DNA of 64,000 nt, from IMG/VR virus record IMGVR_UViG_3300025313_000008, positions 1-64,000 of that record, one strand, 5' to 3'. Shown here piece after piece: positions 14,678 through 22,167 of the stretch (positions within the stretch are counted from its first letter, which is position 1; the number at the start of each line of letters is the position of its first letter). The notes beneath the pieces were generated by a model, which was given only the letters and a program-made list of their open reading frames with translations, had not been told where the DNA came from and did no database searches. The position numbers and the translations under genes are program-made. This stretch comes from a virus.

Positions 14678-15135
14678 TACTTGTTTAATGGATTGCTGAT
14701 ATTTAACCATTCTAATCTGTTCTGTGCTTGTGGTCTTTTTGATTTCACTAATGTAAACGCATCTTCTAATGTAAGTCCTAATCTAGTATGCATATACCAT
14801 GTCATAGCCAATGGACTTCGTTCCATACCAGCTCCACAGTGAACCAATAATCTTTCTTTTGCATCTATATGGTTTTGAATAATATGTGCTACTACGTCTA
14901 GTTGCACGGGCAAAGCTCTATCAACATATTCATGAATTAGATAATCCGTATCTTTTCCATCTTTATCTTTCATCATTATTTTTTCAAATCTTAATGTTAG
15001 AATAGGAATATGTAATATACTTAATGGTAATCTTTCAGGTCTAGTTTCTAAAACACATACTGCATTACCATCCCATACTAAAGCGTCTTCTAGATCACCT
15101 ATCCAGATGTCATGAATGATTTGATTTGCAGTCAT
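14677..15135 (-). CDS. dual-specificity protein phosphatase
   Basis: The 152-residue protein carries the P-loop HCGAGMERS at residues 99-107, the C-x5-R-S signature of cysteine phosphatases, with Cys100 and Arg106. An upstream Asp that could act as general acid lies near residue 70. The size equals a bare DSP catalytic domain. It would dephosphorylate Ser/Thr/Tyr in host proteins, or nucleotides/RNA 5' ends in some relatives. A viral phosphatase suggests manipulation of host signalling. TATA-like sequence precedes the start. Confidence 0.8.
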   Translation of the reverse strand: MTANQIIHDIWIGDLEDALVWDGNAVCVLETRPERLPLSILHIPILTLRFEKIMMKDKDGKDTDYLIHEYVDRALPVQLDVVAHIIQNHIDAKERLLVHCGAGMERSPLAMTWYMHTRLGLTLEDAFTLVKSKRPQAQNRLEWLNISNPLNK

Positions 15136-15234
15136 ATCAATAGAATGTATATATTATTACATATTTAAACTAATAGCAAGTGGGGAGTAAATTTCTAAGC
15201 ATGAAAGGTATAGGAACTCCCTTTACTTCGCTGT

Positions 15235-17232
15235 TTATTTATTCACTAACAGGTTTATAAATGTATCTGTTTCAAGTGCTTCTATTGAAAGATTGATACT
15301 GTTCTTTGTTGGTTCTGTAACGATTTTTGCTCCAACTTTTTCTAATACCTCATTAAATGTTATTTGGTTTGTTGCAAAGTTAGCTAAATAATCCCTTGCT
15401 AATTCTACATATTTGCCACCGCGAATTGCTATAGTGTCTCCTAATGCGGTTTCATTGAAATAGAATCTACATTCTCCATCTTTAACTGTTCCAAGTCCAA
15501 TAACTTTTTGGTTTACATCAATTACGCTTTTTACAACACATTTTAAATGATTTGGATTTATTGTGTAGTTTCTGCCAAAGCTATTAGGATGTTCTTCTGC
15601 AATCATTATTTTAAATGGTATTGGCGTACTTTTATCAAAATTAAAGTAGTTCAATGTTAGTAATAATGTGTCATCATAATCTTTGTTTATATAGAATAAT
15701 TCACTTGCTCCATTAGGTGCATCTGTAATATCCCCACTAAACAAAACGCTTCTATTGCCACTTCTGTAACTTGAATTCCAACCAATATGTCCACTGTTGA
15801 TAGCCATTGAATGTAAATCAAGATCAACTCTACGTGTTCCGTTATGGGTATCATATCTTCCATAATAATCGTCATCGTTTCTAGTTGCTTTATCAACTTT
15901 GACATTTTCCCAATATACACCAAATATCATATCCTTGCCAACTGTTATATAACTTCCACTAGGAATGTTTCCAGTAAATTGTTTTTCAGTTGCCGGTAAA
16001 GCATATGTTACATTTTCTGGAATATAGAATTCTTTTCCCTTTAAGTGCTTCAAATCTTTTGCTATTGATTTTAATACAACATCGTATACCTTTTTTGCAC
16101 CTTCAACGTTATCAAAATTCATTTCTGTAGCAAATGCCTTACCATTTCTTATTTTATACATTATGCTATTAGAATCTGACATGCGATAATTTAATGATTG
16201 TGCTAATCTAATCTTTCTAAAGATATTTACTCTATCTAGTTCTTCATTAAGTTTTACAGCACTTATTCTTCCTTCCCTTTTTAATATTCCCGTGATGTTG
16301 TTTAACAATGATTGTTTCATTGGTTTATGATATTTATCAGCCAAATGACTAATTCTATTGATTATTGCTCTCATTGCCTTATCATCAGATTTGAATGCGA
16401 GGAATAATGGTTTAAATCGTAAGAATATTTCTGCCAATCGTCTTATTCCAATACTTTTATCGTACTCAATGAATGAATCTACTATATCTACATCCGATGC
16501 TTTGATAGTTTCTATTGTCTTTTTATTTATAATTACAAGAGAATTTCCTGTAGTCTTGAATATTATTAATCTCAAAAATTCAAGAGGATCTTTTGGCATG
16601 ATATCCATTATAGTGTAAAGTCTGATTCTAACCTCTTTATTTCTAATTAATGAAACATCTTCTTCTGTTAAATCACAATATTTTGCAACTTCAATTACTT
16701 CGTCGAGACTCTTTAGAGCAATTCCACTACCAAGTATTTTTAATAGTTTTTCCTTTAATTGTTTTTTTGTGTACCCTTTAATTATGGTTAGTTTTATGCC
16801 GTCTTTGATTTCTGGCACATCTAGTTTTTCATTTGGTATGAAAACTGTGCTTTCATCATATACCCCCATTGCTTCATATCCATATGTTGTCATGTAATGG
16901 AATACTTGTTCTATCAATAATTGGAAATATGGTGCATCTCTGACTTTTTTCCATGATTTGTGAAAAGATGAATTCATCTGCTCTGGAGTAATACCAATTT
17001 CATCTGCTACTTTTTCAATTAAAAAACCTAATTCTCTTTCAGTATAATTTCCTGCTATTTCTCTCGAAAACATGAATCCATGATTTATTGTTTCCTCTGA
17101 AATATTCATTGATGGATTTTTCTTGTTTTGAGTACTTACAGGTATTGCTTTGAACAGTTTTAAAGTGCTATGAACAAGTGAGGAGTAAGTTTCACCATTG
17201 AAGTTTTTAGGAACTCCTTTTACTTCGCTCAT
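15235..17232 (-). CDS. large protein with TerD-like C-terminal half, 665 aa
   Basis: Residues about 1-380 are mostly helical, with the segment PLEFLRLIIFKTTGNSLVII. The C-terminal half contains RRVDLDLHSMAINSGHIGWN and VLFSGDITDAPNGASELFYI. These resemble the LDLS...HSGDxxdAP..ASE pattern of TerD-related beta-sandwich domains (Ca2+-binding stress proteins). I recall a similar helical-plus-TerD layout in some bacterial stress proteins. A host-response or virion-associated role is possible. It is flanked upstream by the tRNA-like gene on the opposite strand. Confidence 0.55.
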   Translation of the reverse strand: MSEVKGVPKNFNGETYSSLVHSTLKLFKAIPVSTQNKKNPSMNISEETINHGFMFSREIAGNYTERELGFLIEKVADEIGITPEQMNSSFHKSWKKVRDAPYFQLLIEQVFHYMTTYGYEAMGVYDESTVFIPNEKLDVPEIKDGIKLTIIKGYTKKQLKEKLLKILGSGIALKSLDEVIEVAKYCDLTEEDVSLIRNKEVRIRLYTIMDIMPKDPLEFLRLIIFKTTGNSLVIINKKTIETIKASDVDIVDSFIEYDKSIGIRRLAEIFLRFKPLFLAFKSDDKAMRAIINRISHLADKYHKPMKQSLLNNITGILKREGRISAVKLNEELDRVNIFRKIRLAQSLNYRMSDSNSIMYKIRNGKAFATEMNFDNVEGAKKVYDVVLKSIAKDLKHLKGKEFYIPENVTYALPATEKQFTGNIPSGSYITVGKDMIFGVYWENVKVDKATRNDDDYYGRYDTHNGTRRVDLDLHSMAINSGHIGWNSSYRSGNRSVLFSGDITDAPNGASELFYINKDYDDTLLLTLNYFNFDKSTPIPFKIMIAEEHPNSFGRNYTINPNHLKCVVKSVIDVNQKVIGLGTVKDGECRFYFNETALGDTIAIRGGKYVELARDYLANFATNQITFNEVLEKVGAKIVTEPTKNSINLSIEALETDTFINLLVNK

Positions 17233-17271
17233 TCCATAGGTTTATTAATCGCTTAATATATACTTTATGCT

Positions 17272-17342
17272 ATCGGTTTAGTTCAACGGTAGAACATTGG
17301 GCTCATACCCCAAGAACCATGGTTCGACTCCATGTTCCGGTA
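17272..17342 (+). tRNA. tRNA with CAU anticodon (Met or Ile2), imperfect acceptor stem
   Basis: The cloverleaf is clear. The D arm is GTTC-AACGGTA-GAAC. The anticodon stem TTGGG/CCCAA has loop CTCATAC and anticodon CAT at 17304-17306. The variable loop has 4 bases, and the T arm is CATGG-TTCGACT-CCATG. The acceptor strands TATCGG and CCGGTA pair, but the two positions next to the T stem are U-U mismatches. No CCA is encoded. It is on the plus strand, opposite to nearly all genes. It could be a working viral tRNA, or a decaying copy left by or used for integration. Confidence 0.65.
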
Positions 17343-17465
17343 TTACTTTATAAAACCATATCTCTTTAAACAATCCACACAAATTACCCCAAGAGCCGAT
17401 GCCTTTTCTTTTCTACATAGTCTACATGGTAAATCATAATCTGTTCTTTTGCCACTATCTTCCAA
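17343..17465 (-). CDS. zinc micro-protein, 40 aa
   Basis: The TTG-started frame encodes CRLCRKEKA and CVDC 13 residues later, one zinc ribbon. The stop codon abuts the tRNA end exactly, on the other strand. A TATA-like sequence (CCATATAAG) lies upstream. Without an ATG the start is uncertain. Confidence 0.45.
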   Translation of the reverse strand: MEDSGKRTDYDLPCRLCRKEKASALGVICVDCLKRYGFIK

Positions 17466-17581
17466 TACTTAGTTTAGCCTAATCAATAATATTAACTTAT
17501 ATGGTGATATGATAGAATAGACGGATGGTACTTACGCCCTATCAGCGAATATCCTATCTTATCACCAAAAATAAATTATAT

Positions 17582-17807
17582 TTACTCCTTTATAAGATTA
17601 TTGGTTTTGGGTTTAGAATATCTAAATTCTAACAAAAGAGCGATGAAGTTTTCAGGCAAATATATTGAAGGCGTGTATAGATGTTGACACTTTTTACACC
17701 ATTTTTCTATAGAAACTATATGTTGTTTCCTTAGTTTATCCACTTGGTGAAAATGATACGCTACAACGTGTTCTGCTAACTGGGATGTTCTTAGTCTTTT
17801 TCACCAT
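17582..17807 (-). pseudogene. possible frameshifted small zinc/HTH gene
   Basis: A TATA box (TTTATATATGG) lies about 25 bases before the ATG at 17807, as for functional genes here. The ATG frame reads only 23 codons, whereas the adjacent frame stays open for about 72 codons. That frame encodes RLRTSQLAEHVVAYHFHQ, then WCKKCQHLYTP. The switch would occur at GTGAAAAAG, an A5 run. It may be a decayed gene, a sequencing error in the homopolymer, or +1 recoding. The remaining 17466-17581 and 17808-17867 hold only promoter-like AT-rich sequence. Confidence 0.4.
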
Positions 17808-17867
17808 AGTTACTAAAACAACGCCATATATAAATGTAAAAAAAAGGTAAATGAGCTACTTGCGGAT

Positions 17868-18071
17868 TTATAGATCTCCGTTTTCGTAGGCTCTGTTTGT
17901 TTGTTTAATACCTATTACAGTCAAAATGACAAATATTGCAGTTGTAACTATACCTGTTGCATCGTCATTATAATTTCCTGCTAATACTGGGGCTACTGTT
18001 TGCACAATTCCACCAACTGCACCGACTGTTAGGACTCCTAAGCTTTTTAGGGCTACTTTCCAATTAACCAT
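17868..18071 (-). CDS. small membrane or secreted protein, 67 aa
   Basis: Residues 1-27 resemble a signal or anchor segment (WKVALKSLGVLTVGAVGGIV). A second hydrophobic segment lies at 40-55. It is similar in size to the 58-aa membrane protein at 8331. A virion membrane, holin-like or pilin-like role cannot be told apart. Confidence 0.55.
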   Translation of the reverse strand: MVNWKVALKSLGVLTVGAVGGIVQTVAPVLAGNYNDDATGIVTTAIFVILTVIGIKQTNRAYENGDL

Positions 18072-18118
18072 AGACCTGACTTCTTAGACGTAGTATTTAA
18101 ACATAAACCTACGCTTGG

Positions 18119-18355
18119 CTAGTCATGGCACTCATTTGACCATTCGCCATCTGTTATAACTTCGTCACATTCTCTACAATATGCCTTAATTTTCTTATCT
18201 TCTATCTTTAAAACCACAAGATTTATACCTTTATGACATATTTTACCACATTTTGTTATGCCTCCACAATGTTTTGGTGGAACATACCATCCATTAAAAC
18301 CAAGATTACCACTTAATGTATAATGTGGTTGTGTTGCTGATGTTGTGCTACTCAT
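18119..18355 (-). CDS. Cys/His-rich zinc protein, 78 aa
   Basis: HCGGITKCGKICHKG and YCRECDEVI form two metal-binding groups, with strands between. The start overlaps the upstream gene's stop by 4 bases. The function is unknown. Confidence 0.55.
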   Translation of the reverse strand: MSSTTSATQPHYTLSGNLGFNGWYVPPKHCGGITKCGKICHKGINLVVLKIEDKKIKAYCRECDEVITDGEWSNECHD

Positions 18356-18666
18356 ACTCCCACCAACATATTTGTAACTCTTTCGAATATACTAACCATA
18401 TATTGCCCAGTCATCATGTCCATTATTCTATCTGCTATTCCGTTTTGAAATACATAATCTACTCCTTCTTTTAACACTCTTTCTTCTACTACATCAATTA
18501 TCTTAAAGACCGTTTGATTTGCAATTTGTGTAGTATTTTCTCCCGAATCTATTCCACTTAATACATCCGGCATGATGCCTTTAACTTCATTAGGAACCAT
18601 AAAATTCCATAAACTAAATGCGTTGTCGGGTGTTGGGTTTCTTATTATTGTGTTAAAATCAATCAT
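18352..18666 (-). CDS. hypothetical protein, 104 aa
   Basis: The ATG at 18666 sits across the upstream stop (ATGATTGA) and is preferred to a TTG slightly upstream. The protein is soluble and mostly helical, with IIDVVEERVLKEGVDYVFQ in the middle. No family is recognised. Confidence 0.5.
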   Translation of the reverse strand: MIDFNTIIRNPTPDNAFSLWNFMVPNEVKGIMPDVLSGIDSGENTTQIANQTVFKIIDVVEERVLKEGVDYVFQNGIADRIMDMMTGQYMVSIFERVTNMLVGV

Positions 18667-18973
18667 CTTTTTTACCAAACTCCTTATTTTCTCTCATATA
18701 AGCCAATTCTACCTCAGACATAGTACGAGCACCAAGATAATCCAAAGTATATTGAAGTAAAACAATATGAGAACCACCTGAATGATGTTGACAATTAGTC
18801 CAATGAGACATTTCATCTGCTATTTTTTGTGCTTTTTTGCATTCTTCTTTTGTAAATGGTTTAGTTTCGTTTGCTAACCACAATGCATATGTATGAAACC
18901 AATTCTCTTTTGGTAAATGAGCCATTATTGATTTGGCATTACCAACTAATCCTTTATACAAAGTTTCAGTCAT
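18659..18973 (-). CDS. hypothetical helical protein, 104 aa
   Basis: A mostly helical protein with a His cluster (HWTNCQHHSGGSH) that could bind metal. The start overlaps the upstream 42-aa membrane gene as ATGA. The function is unknown. Confidence 0.5.
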   Translation of the reverse strand: MTETLYKGLVGNAKSIMAHLPKENWFHTYALWLANETKPFTKEECKKAQKIADEMSHWTNCQHHSGGSHIVLLQYTLDYLGARTMSEVELAYMRENKEFGKKDD

Positions 18974-19098
18974 GGATTAATTCCTCCCATTTGCGTGACT
19001 TTGATACTTCCATATACTATTGCTCCTAGTATAATACCTAATAAAAGTGTAAACTTTAAATCAATTTGTTCATTACTTACTTTCGGCTTTCCATTCAT
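18970..19098 (-). CDS. single-TM micro-protein, 42 aa
   Basis: The frame has a polar N-terminus, then one hydrophobic segment (FTLLLGIILGAIVYGSI), then a short tail. The stop overlaps the next start as ATGA. It may be a membrane micro-protein. Confidence 0.5.
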   Translation of the reverse strand: MNGKPKVSNEQIDLKFTLLLGIILGAIVYGSIKVTQMGGINP

Positions 19099-19107
19099 TA
19101 TAATAAG

Positions 19108-19554
19108 TTAGTGAATAGGTAATATATACCTATAATATTCTCCACTAATTACCTGATTTGCCATGTAGTCCCACAGTCTTTTATACTTAATCTTAAATCC
19201 TTTCTTATGTTTACTTGTTCTATGGTGTGCTAATTCATGGCACATTAATTCTATTAGTGCAAGATTTCCATATATTTCATGCCTTTCATTATGTCCAACA
19301 TATTTTGTTGTATAAACCTCTTGTTCTAACAAAGTCTTCTGCTTGATAACTACTCTATGTGGTTTTGCATTTGAAAAATATGCGTAGCATCCACTCATGT
19401 TACCTCGTCCTTTTCTAAGCAATCTGCTATTTTCTTTACTAAATGCAATTATTGTAGTTGGCGTAATCTTCATAATATCATTTGGAAACTTCTCTTTGAG
19501 TATTATAGCCGTTTTGAAACAAATGGCAATTCCTTTATTGATTTTATTGTTCAT
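19108..19554 (-). CDS. SprT-like zinc metalloprotease, 148 aa
   Basis: The motif MCHELAHHRTSKHKKGFK gives HExxH plus a downstream His, as in SprT/WSS1-type proteases that digest DNA-crosslinked proteins. The preceding helix (YGNLALIELM) fits the family. The start MNNKINK at 19554 is chosen because a class A TATA box sits 27 bases before it. Longer in-frame starts would place the promoter inside the gene. It may clear DNA-protein crosslinks during viral replication, or cleave host proteins. Confidence 0.7.
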   Translation of the reverse strand: MNNKINKGIAICFKTAIILKEKFPNDIMKITPTTIIAFSKENSRLLRKGRGNMSGCYAYFSNAKPHRVVIKQKTLLEQEVYTTKYVGHNERHEIYGNLALIELMCHELAHHRTSKHKKGFKIKYKRLWDYMANQVISGEYYRYILPIH

Positions 19555-19574
19555 ACATATCTTATATACTATGC

Positions 19575-19592
19575 GGTATATAAATGTTTGTT
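19575..19592 (-). promoter_or_regulatory. class A promoter of the SprT-like gene
   Basis: The minus strand reads AACAAACATTTATATACC, matching the shared ACAAAC-TTTATATAC element. The box centre is 27 bases from the ATG at 19554. Confidence 0.6.
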
Positions 19593-19599
19593 GATACAA

Positions 19600-19818
19600 A
19601 ATGTGTGGCTGGATAGTTACTCCAGTCCTCTTGTCTTTGTTAAGGTTTTATTTGTCATCCAAGTGTGCAAACTCACACCACCACACATATTATATATTGT
19701 TGCAGAGCCTAATAAATTTACTTCGGATAAGGACACCGCATCTGACACGCAGATCTCTGACTCTCTCACAACATAGGTTATGTGTAGTTGCTTATAAAAA
19801 TAAAAAATGAAAGAAGAC
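19600..19818. other. non-coding stretch with T-rich terminator and small hairpins
   Basis: No frame on either strand looks real. Next to the stop of the gene at 19819 the minus strand has TTTTTTATTTTTATAAG, a probable terminator. A perfect small hairpin (ATCTG-ACACG-CAGAT) lies near 19740-19755. The region is less AT-rich than its surroundings, and a short RNA cannot be excluded. Confidence 0.35.
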
Positions 19819-20073
19819 TTAAATTAGTCCTTCTTTTTCGTATTTGGCTCTTTTGACTTCATAATCTGCAAGTTGTTTTCTTCGTGTTTCAAGATTCTTA
19901 TCAATACCTTTTAGGGCTTTGTTAATGAATGCTTCATTAAGACCTTTTCCTAAATATGATTCAGTTTTTACGCGTTCTTTTTCTAGGCTTGCAATATTTT
20001 CTTTAATGAATTTAATCTGCAGATCTATTTGCTTTCGAGTCCCCTCTTTTGCTCTTTCTGAGTGCTTTGCCAT
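19819..20073 (-). CDS. coiled-coil protein, 84 aa
   Basis: The ATG at 20073 (MAKHSERAKEG) is preferred because a TATA box (GTTATATACTA) lies about 28 bases upstream. A TTG three codons earlier is possible. Nearly the whole protein is a basic amphipathic helix (IKFIKENIASLEKERVKTES). It may form a DNA-binding or scaffolding coiled coil. Confidence 0.55.
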   Translation of the reverse strand: MAKHSERAKEGTRKQIDLQIKFIKENIASLEKERVKTESYLGKGLNEAFINKALKGIDKNLETRRKQLADYEVKRAKYEKEGLI

Positions 20074-20106
20074 AATAAGCAATGGATGTAATTAGTATAT
20101 AACTTT

Positions 20107-20349
20107 TTAAAGCTTTCTTCGTCCTGTTCCTCTTCCAGTAGACACATATCTACCTTTTGAAGATGTTTTACTGCCCTTTTTCTTTTTCAAGTCCTTTACT
20201 TTTACTTGTCTGGTTCCTCTATCCACAGATACTGTTCCTTCGTCATCTGCTTTATCAAGTGATTTGTCTAAGAATTTTTTGAATTCTTTACCAGTCCAAT
20301 TTTCGGGGTTTTCAGGTAATTTGCTCTTTTTGGTTCCTCTATTTGCCAT
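20107..20349 (-). CDS. highly basic low-complexity protein, 80 aa
   Basis: Lys/Arg-rich throughout, ending with GRYVSTGRGTGRRKL, and with the Gly-rich GSKTSSKG. It is likely a nucleic-acid-binding or DNA-condensing protein. A TATA box (TTTATATAAGG) precedes it. No defined domain is recognised. Confidence 0.55.
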   Translation of the reverse strand: MANRGTKKSKLPENPENWTGKEFKKFLDKSLDKADDEGTVSVDRGTRQVKVKDLKKKKGSKTSSKGRYVSTGRGTGRRKL

Positions 20350-20371
20350 ACTATCCTATAACACACCATCC

Positions 20372-20554
20372 TTATATAAATTTAAAAAAATGAAATTTGC
20401 AGATCTTACATCTGCTCACGATTAGCCCTTTTGTGTTCTTTATTTCATACACTTGGTGGCTATGTCCTCGTGCTTTTCTTCGCACATACCGACGATATCG
20501 TAAAATTTGTCGTTTTTTACGAGTATCAGTATATGGTACTCTTGTATAAGGCAT
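20372..20554 (-). CDS. basic protein with C-terminal zinc knuckle, 60 aa
   Basis: The first 35 residues are very basic (RKKRQILRYRRYVRRKARGH). The end carries CKICKFH, preceded by a beta hairpin. Together these suggest a small DNA- or RNA-binding protein. Confidence 0.55.
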   Translation of the reverse strand: MPYTRVPYTDTRKKRQILRYRRYVRRKARGHSHQVYEIKNTKGLIVSRCKICKFHFFKFI

Positions 20555-20621
20555 TATGTATGACTCATACTTTTCACATAATTACTATACAGTGGTTCTA
20601 TTTAAATTACGTGTTCTTAAA

Positions 20622-20760
20622 GTGGCTCAGTTATCGAACAATTTATACAGCCTTCATCGCCACAACACGTTTGATAAAGATACCACGTTGCTCTTTATCA
20701 GATCATCGGGCTATTAACCCTCGGAAATCTCCCCCTTCTTGAAACCGTCTGTCCTACCAC
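20622..20760 (-). ncRNA. candidate structured RNA downstream of the prim-pol gene
   Basis: This gap has no credible frame and is richer in G+C than its surroundings. On the minus strand it holds a perfect 8-bp hairpin (TGATAAAG / CTTTATCA, 13-base loop, 20672-20700), a GGG/CCC hairpin inside AGAT/ATCT, and terminal complements (GTGG with CCAC, CAG with CTG). A TATA box at 20783-20793 would start transcription near 20762. No known RNA family is recognised. Confidence 0.4.
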
Positions 20761-20778
20761 GACATATTATATAACGTA

Positions 20779-21762
20779 TTACTTGTATATAATTGTAATG
20801 TTATGGTTTTTATGATCTGTTACTTCAGGCTTAAGAATTACTTTTCTTCCACAATTCTCACATTTAAAATTGAGAGAGGATAATTTTATTTTATTGTGTT
20901 CACATAAGTCTTCTATATCTTTCCAAAAAGTGTCATCGTATTTCAATTTTACTTCTTTTAAATCAAATTCCTCTAAAAATTCTTTAAATCTGATTTTACT
21001 AACATCCGCGTTCATTACACTTTGTACTTTTTGTTTTATTACAACTTCAGGTAATGGTGGAAATACCAATGTTTGATTAAAATGACTTAGATGATATAAT
21101 AGTTCATCTTCCTTTAAACCAAAACTATGTCTCATTGCTACTCCAAGCGTATACACACTGTAATCTCTTTCTCCTTCTTTTACACCTTTTAAAATTTCAA
21201 CAACTCCTTTCTTTATACGTTCTGGATTGAACCCATGATTCGATAAACTATTAATGAAGCCATCCAAATCTATATCCTGTATATCCAATGTGCTTGAAAT
21301 TATTTTATATTCTTTACCAGTCTCTGGATTGATTGAACCCGGAATTAATACGTAAGTTCCTTGTGATTGAATATCTATGCGTTGACCTTTATCATTTTTT
21401 AACCTCAAACTTGTTTCAGGTAATTTTCCCTTTGGTTTAACACATACATGATATCCTTTTCCAGTTTCAACTATCAATGTTTCTTTTTTTCTTTTTTCCC
21501 AGTCATCAAAAACTTTTGATAACTCACGATCATCAAGGTCTATAACTACTAAATTACCCGATGACGTACCACAAATAACTGCTCCATTTTGTCCTTCTTT
21601 AATTTCCATATTACATTTTTCAGTTTGAAATATCTTCCAACCGGGCTTACCAGTTTGTGGGTTTATTGGCATATTTGTTTCATCTGGAAGTTTAGACTTT
21701 GGTTTAAGTGGTATTACATTTAGTCCTTTTTCCCTGTAAAGTTTTACAAACCCCTGTATCAT
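20779..21762 (-). CDS. prim-pol (archaeo-eukaryotic primase-like) protein, 327 aa
   Basis: The N-terminal 200 residues match the bifunctional primase-polymerase pattern: a metal-binding LVVIDLDDR near residue 75, the conserved TGKGYHVCVKPKG, then RIDIQSQGTYVLIPGSI. A helical middle domain (YTLGVAMRHSFGLKEDELLY) resembles the C-terminal domain that follows AEP cores. The C-terminus adds a CENCG knuckle with no obvious second pair. It probably makes primers for viral replication together with the MCM helicase at 35592. The gene is flanked on both sides by structured non-coding segments. Confidence 0.82.
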   Translation of the reverse strand: MIQGFVKLYREKGLNVIPLKPKSKLPDETNMPINPQTGKPGWKIFQTEKCNMEIKEGQNGAVICGTSSGNLVVIDLDDRELSKVFDDWEKRKKETLIVETGKGYHVCVKPKGKLPETSLRLKNDKGQRIDIQSQGTYVLIPGSINPETGKEYKIISSTLDIQDIDLDGFINSLSNHGFNPERIKKGVVEILKGVKEGERDYSVYTLGVAMRHSFGLKEDELLYHLSHFNQTLVFPPLPEVVIKQKVQSVMNADVSKIRFKEFLEEFDLKEVKLKYDDTFWKDIEDLCEHNKIKLSSLNFKCENCGRKVILKPEVTDHKNHNITIIYK

Positions 21763-21804
21763 ATTACTACATTTATGTTAAGCCTTAATATAAATTGATA
21801 GGGC

Positions 21805-21900
21805 TCCACGGACAGAGGCACCTATCTGACAATGAAATCACGGAAAAATTTCTAAACCGTTGTCCAGTGGTCAGATGCTTTGCATGACAGCATTTGCAAC
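21805..21900 (-). ncRNA. candidate structured RNA upstream of the prim-pol gene
   Basis: There is no frame here. On the minus strand GATAGG/CCTATC encloses a CTC/GAG stem, ATCTGAC/GTCAGAT spans an ACGG/CCGT hairpin, and ATGCT/AGCAT forms another hairpin. A TATA box (CATTTATATTACG) at 21919-21930 predicts a start near 21900. It shares a loose GGACA-ACGGTTT-AGAA string with the element at 20622-20760. It could instead be a leader or an origin structure. Confidence 0.35.
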
Positions 21901-21935
21901 ATAAGTAATTGTTAATTACGTAATATAAATGATAA

Positions 21936-22121
21936 CTATTCATTAGTTAGTTTTGCGTCTACCAAAAAGTCCTTTGTTGTTAGGTATGTCCTTGCTATAT
22001 TCCATCTACTACTCCATGTAAAATTATCTAATAATACGTAACATGTTTTGCACATCATAGTAGTCCAAGATTCGCCTCTGCCTTTACGATGAACCCCTTC
22101 ACAAAGCCTACAACGTGTCAT
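21936..22121 (-). CDS. zinc-ribbon protein, 61 aa
   Basis: CRLCEGVHRKGRG and CKTCYVLL form a zinc ribbon about 18 residues apart, followed by a helical C-terminus. Two TATA-like boxes lie upstream around a GGGGTCCCGCC block. The role is unknown. Confidence 0.55.
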   Translation of the reverse strand: MTRCRLCEGVHRKGRGESWTTMMCKTCYVLLDNFTWSSRWNIARTYLTTKDFLVDAKLTNE

Positions 22122-22167
22122 ACCCAGCTATATAAAGGCGGGACCCCACATATAAATGTACCGAAAT

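Noticed and set aside
18979-19100. Extra plus-strand frames near the small membrane gene
   Set aside because: The minus-strand 42-aa frame with a TM segment and an ATGA overlap explains the sequence better.
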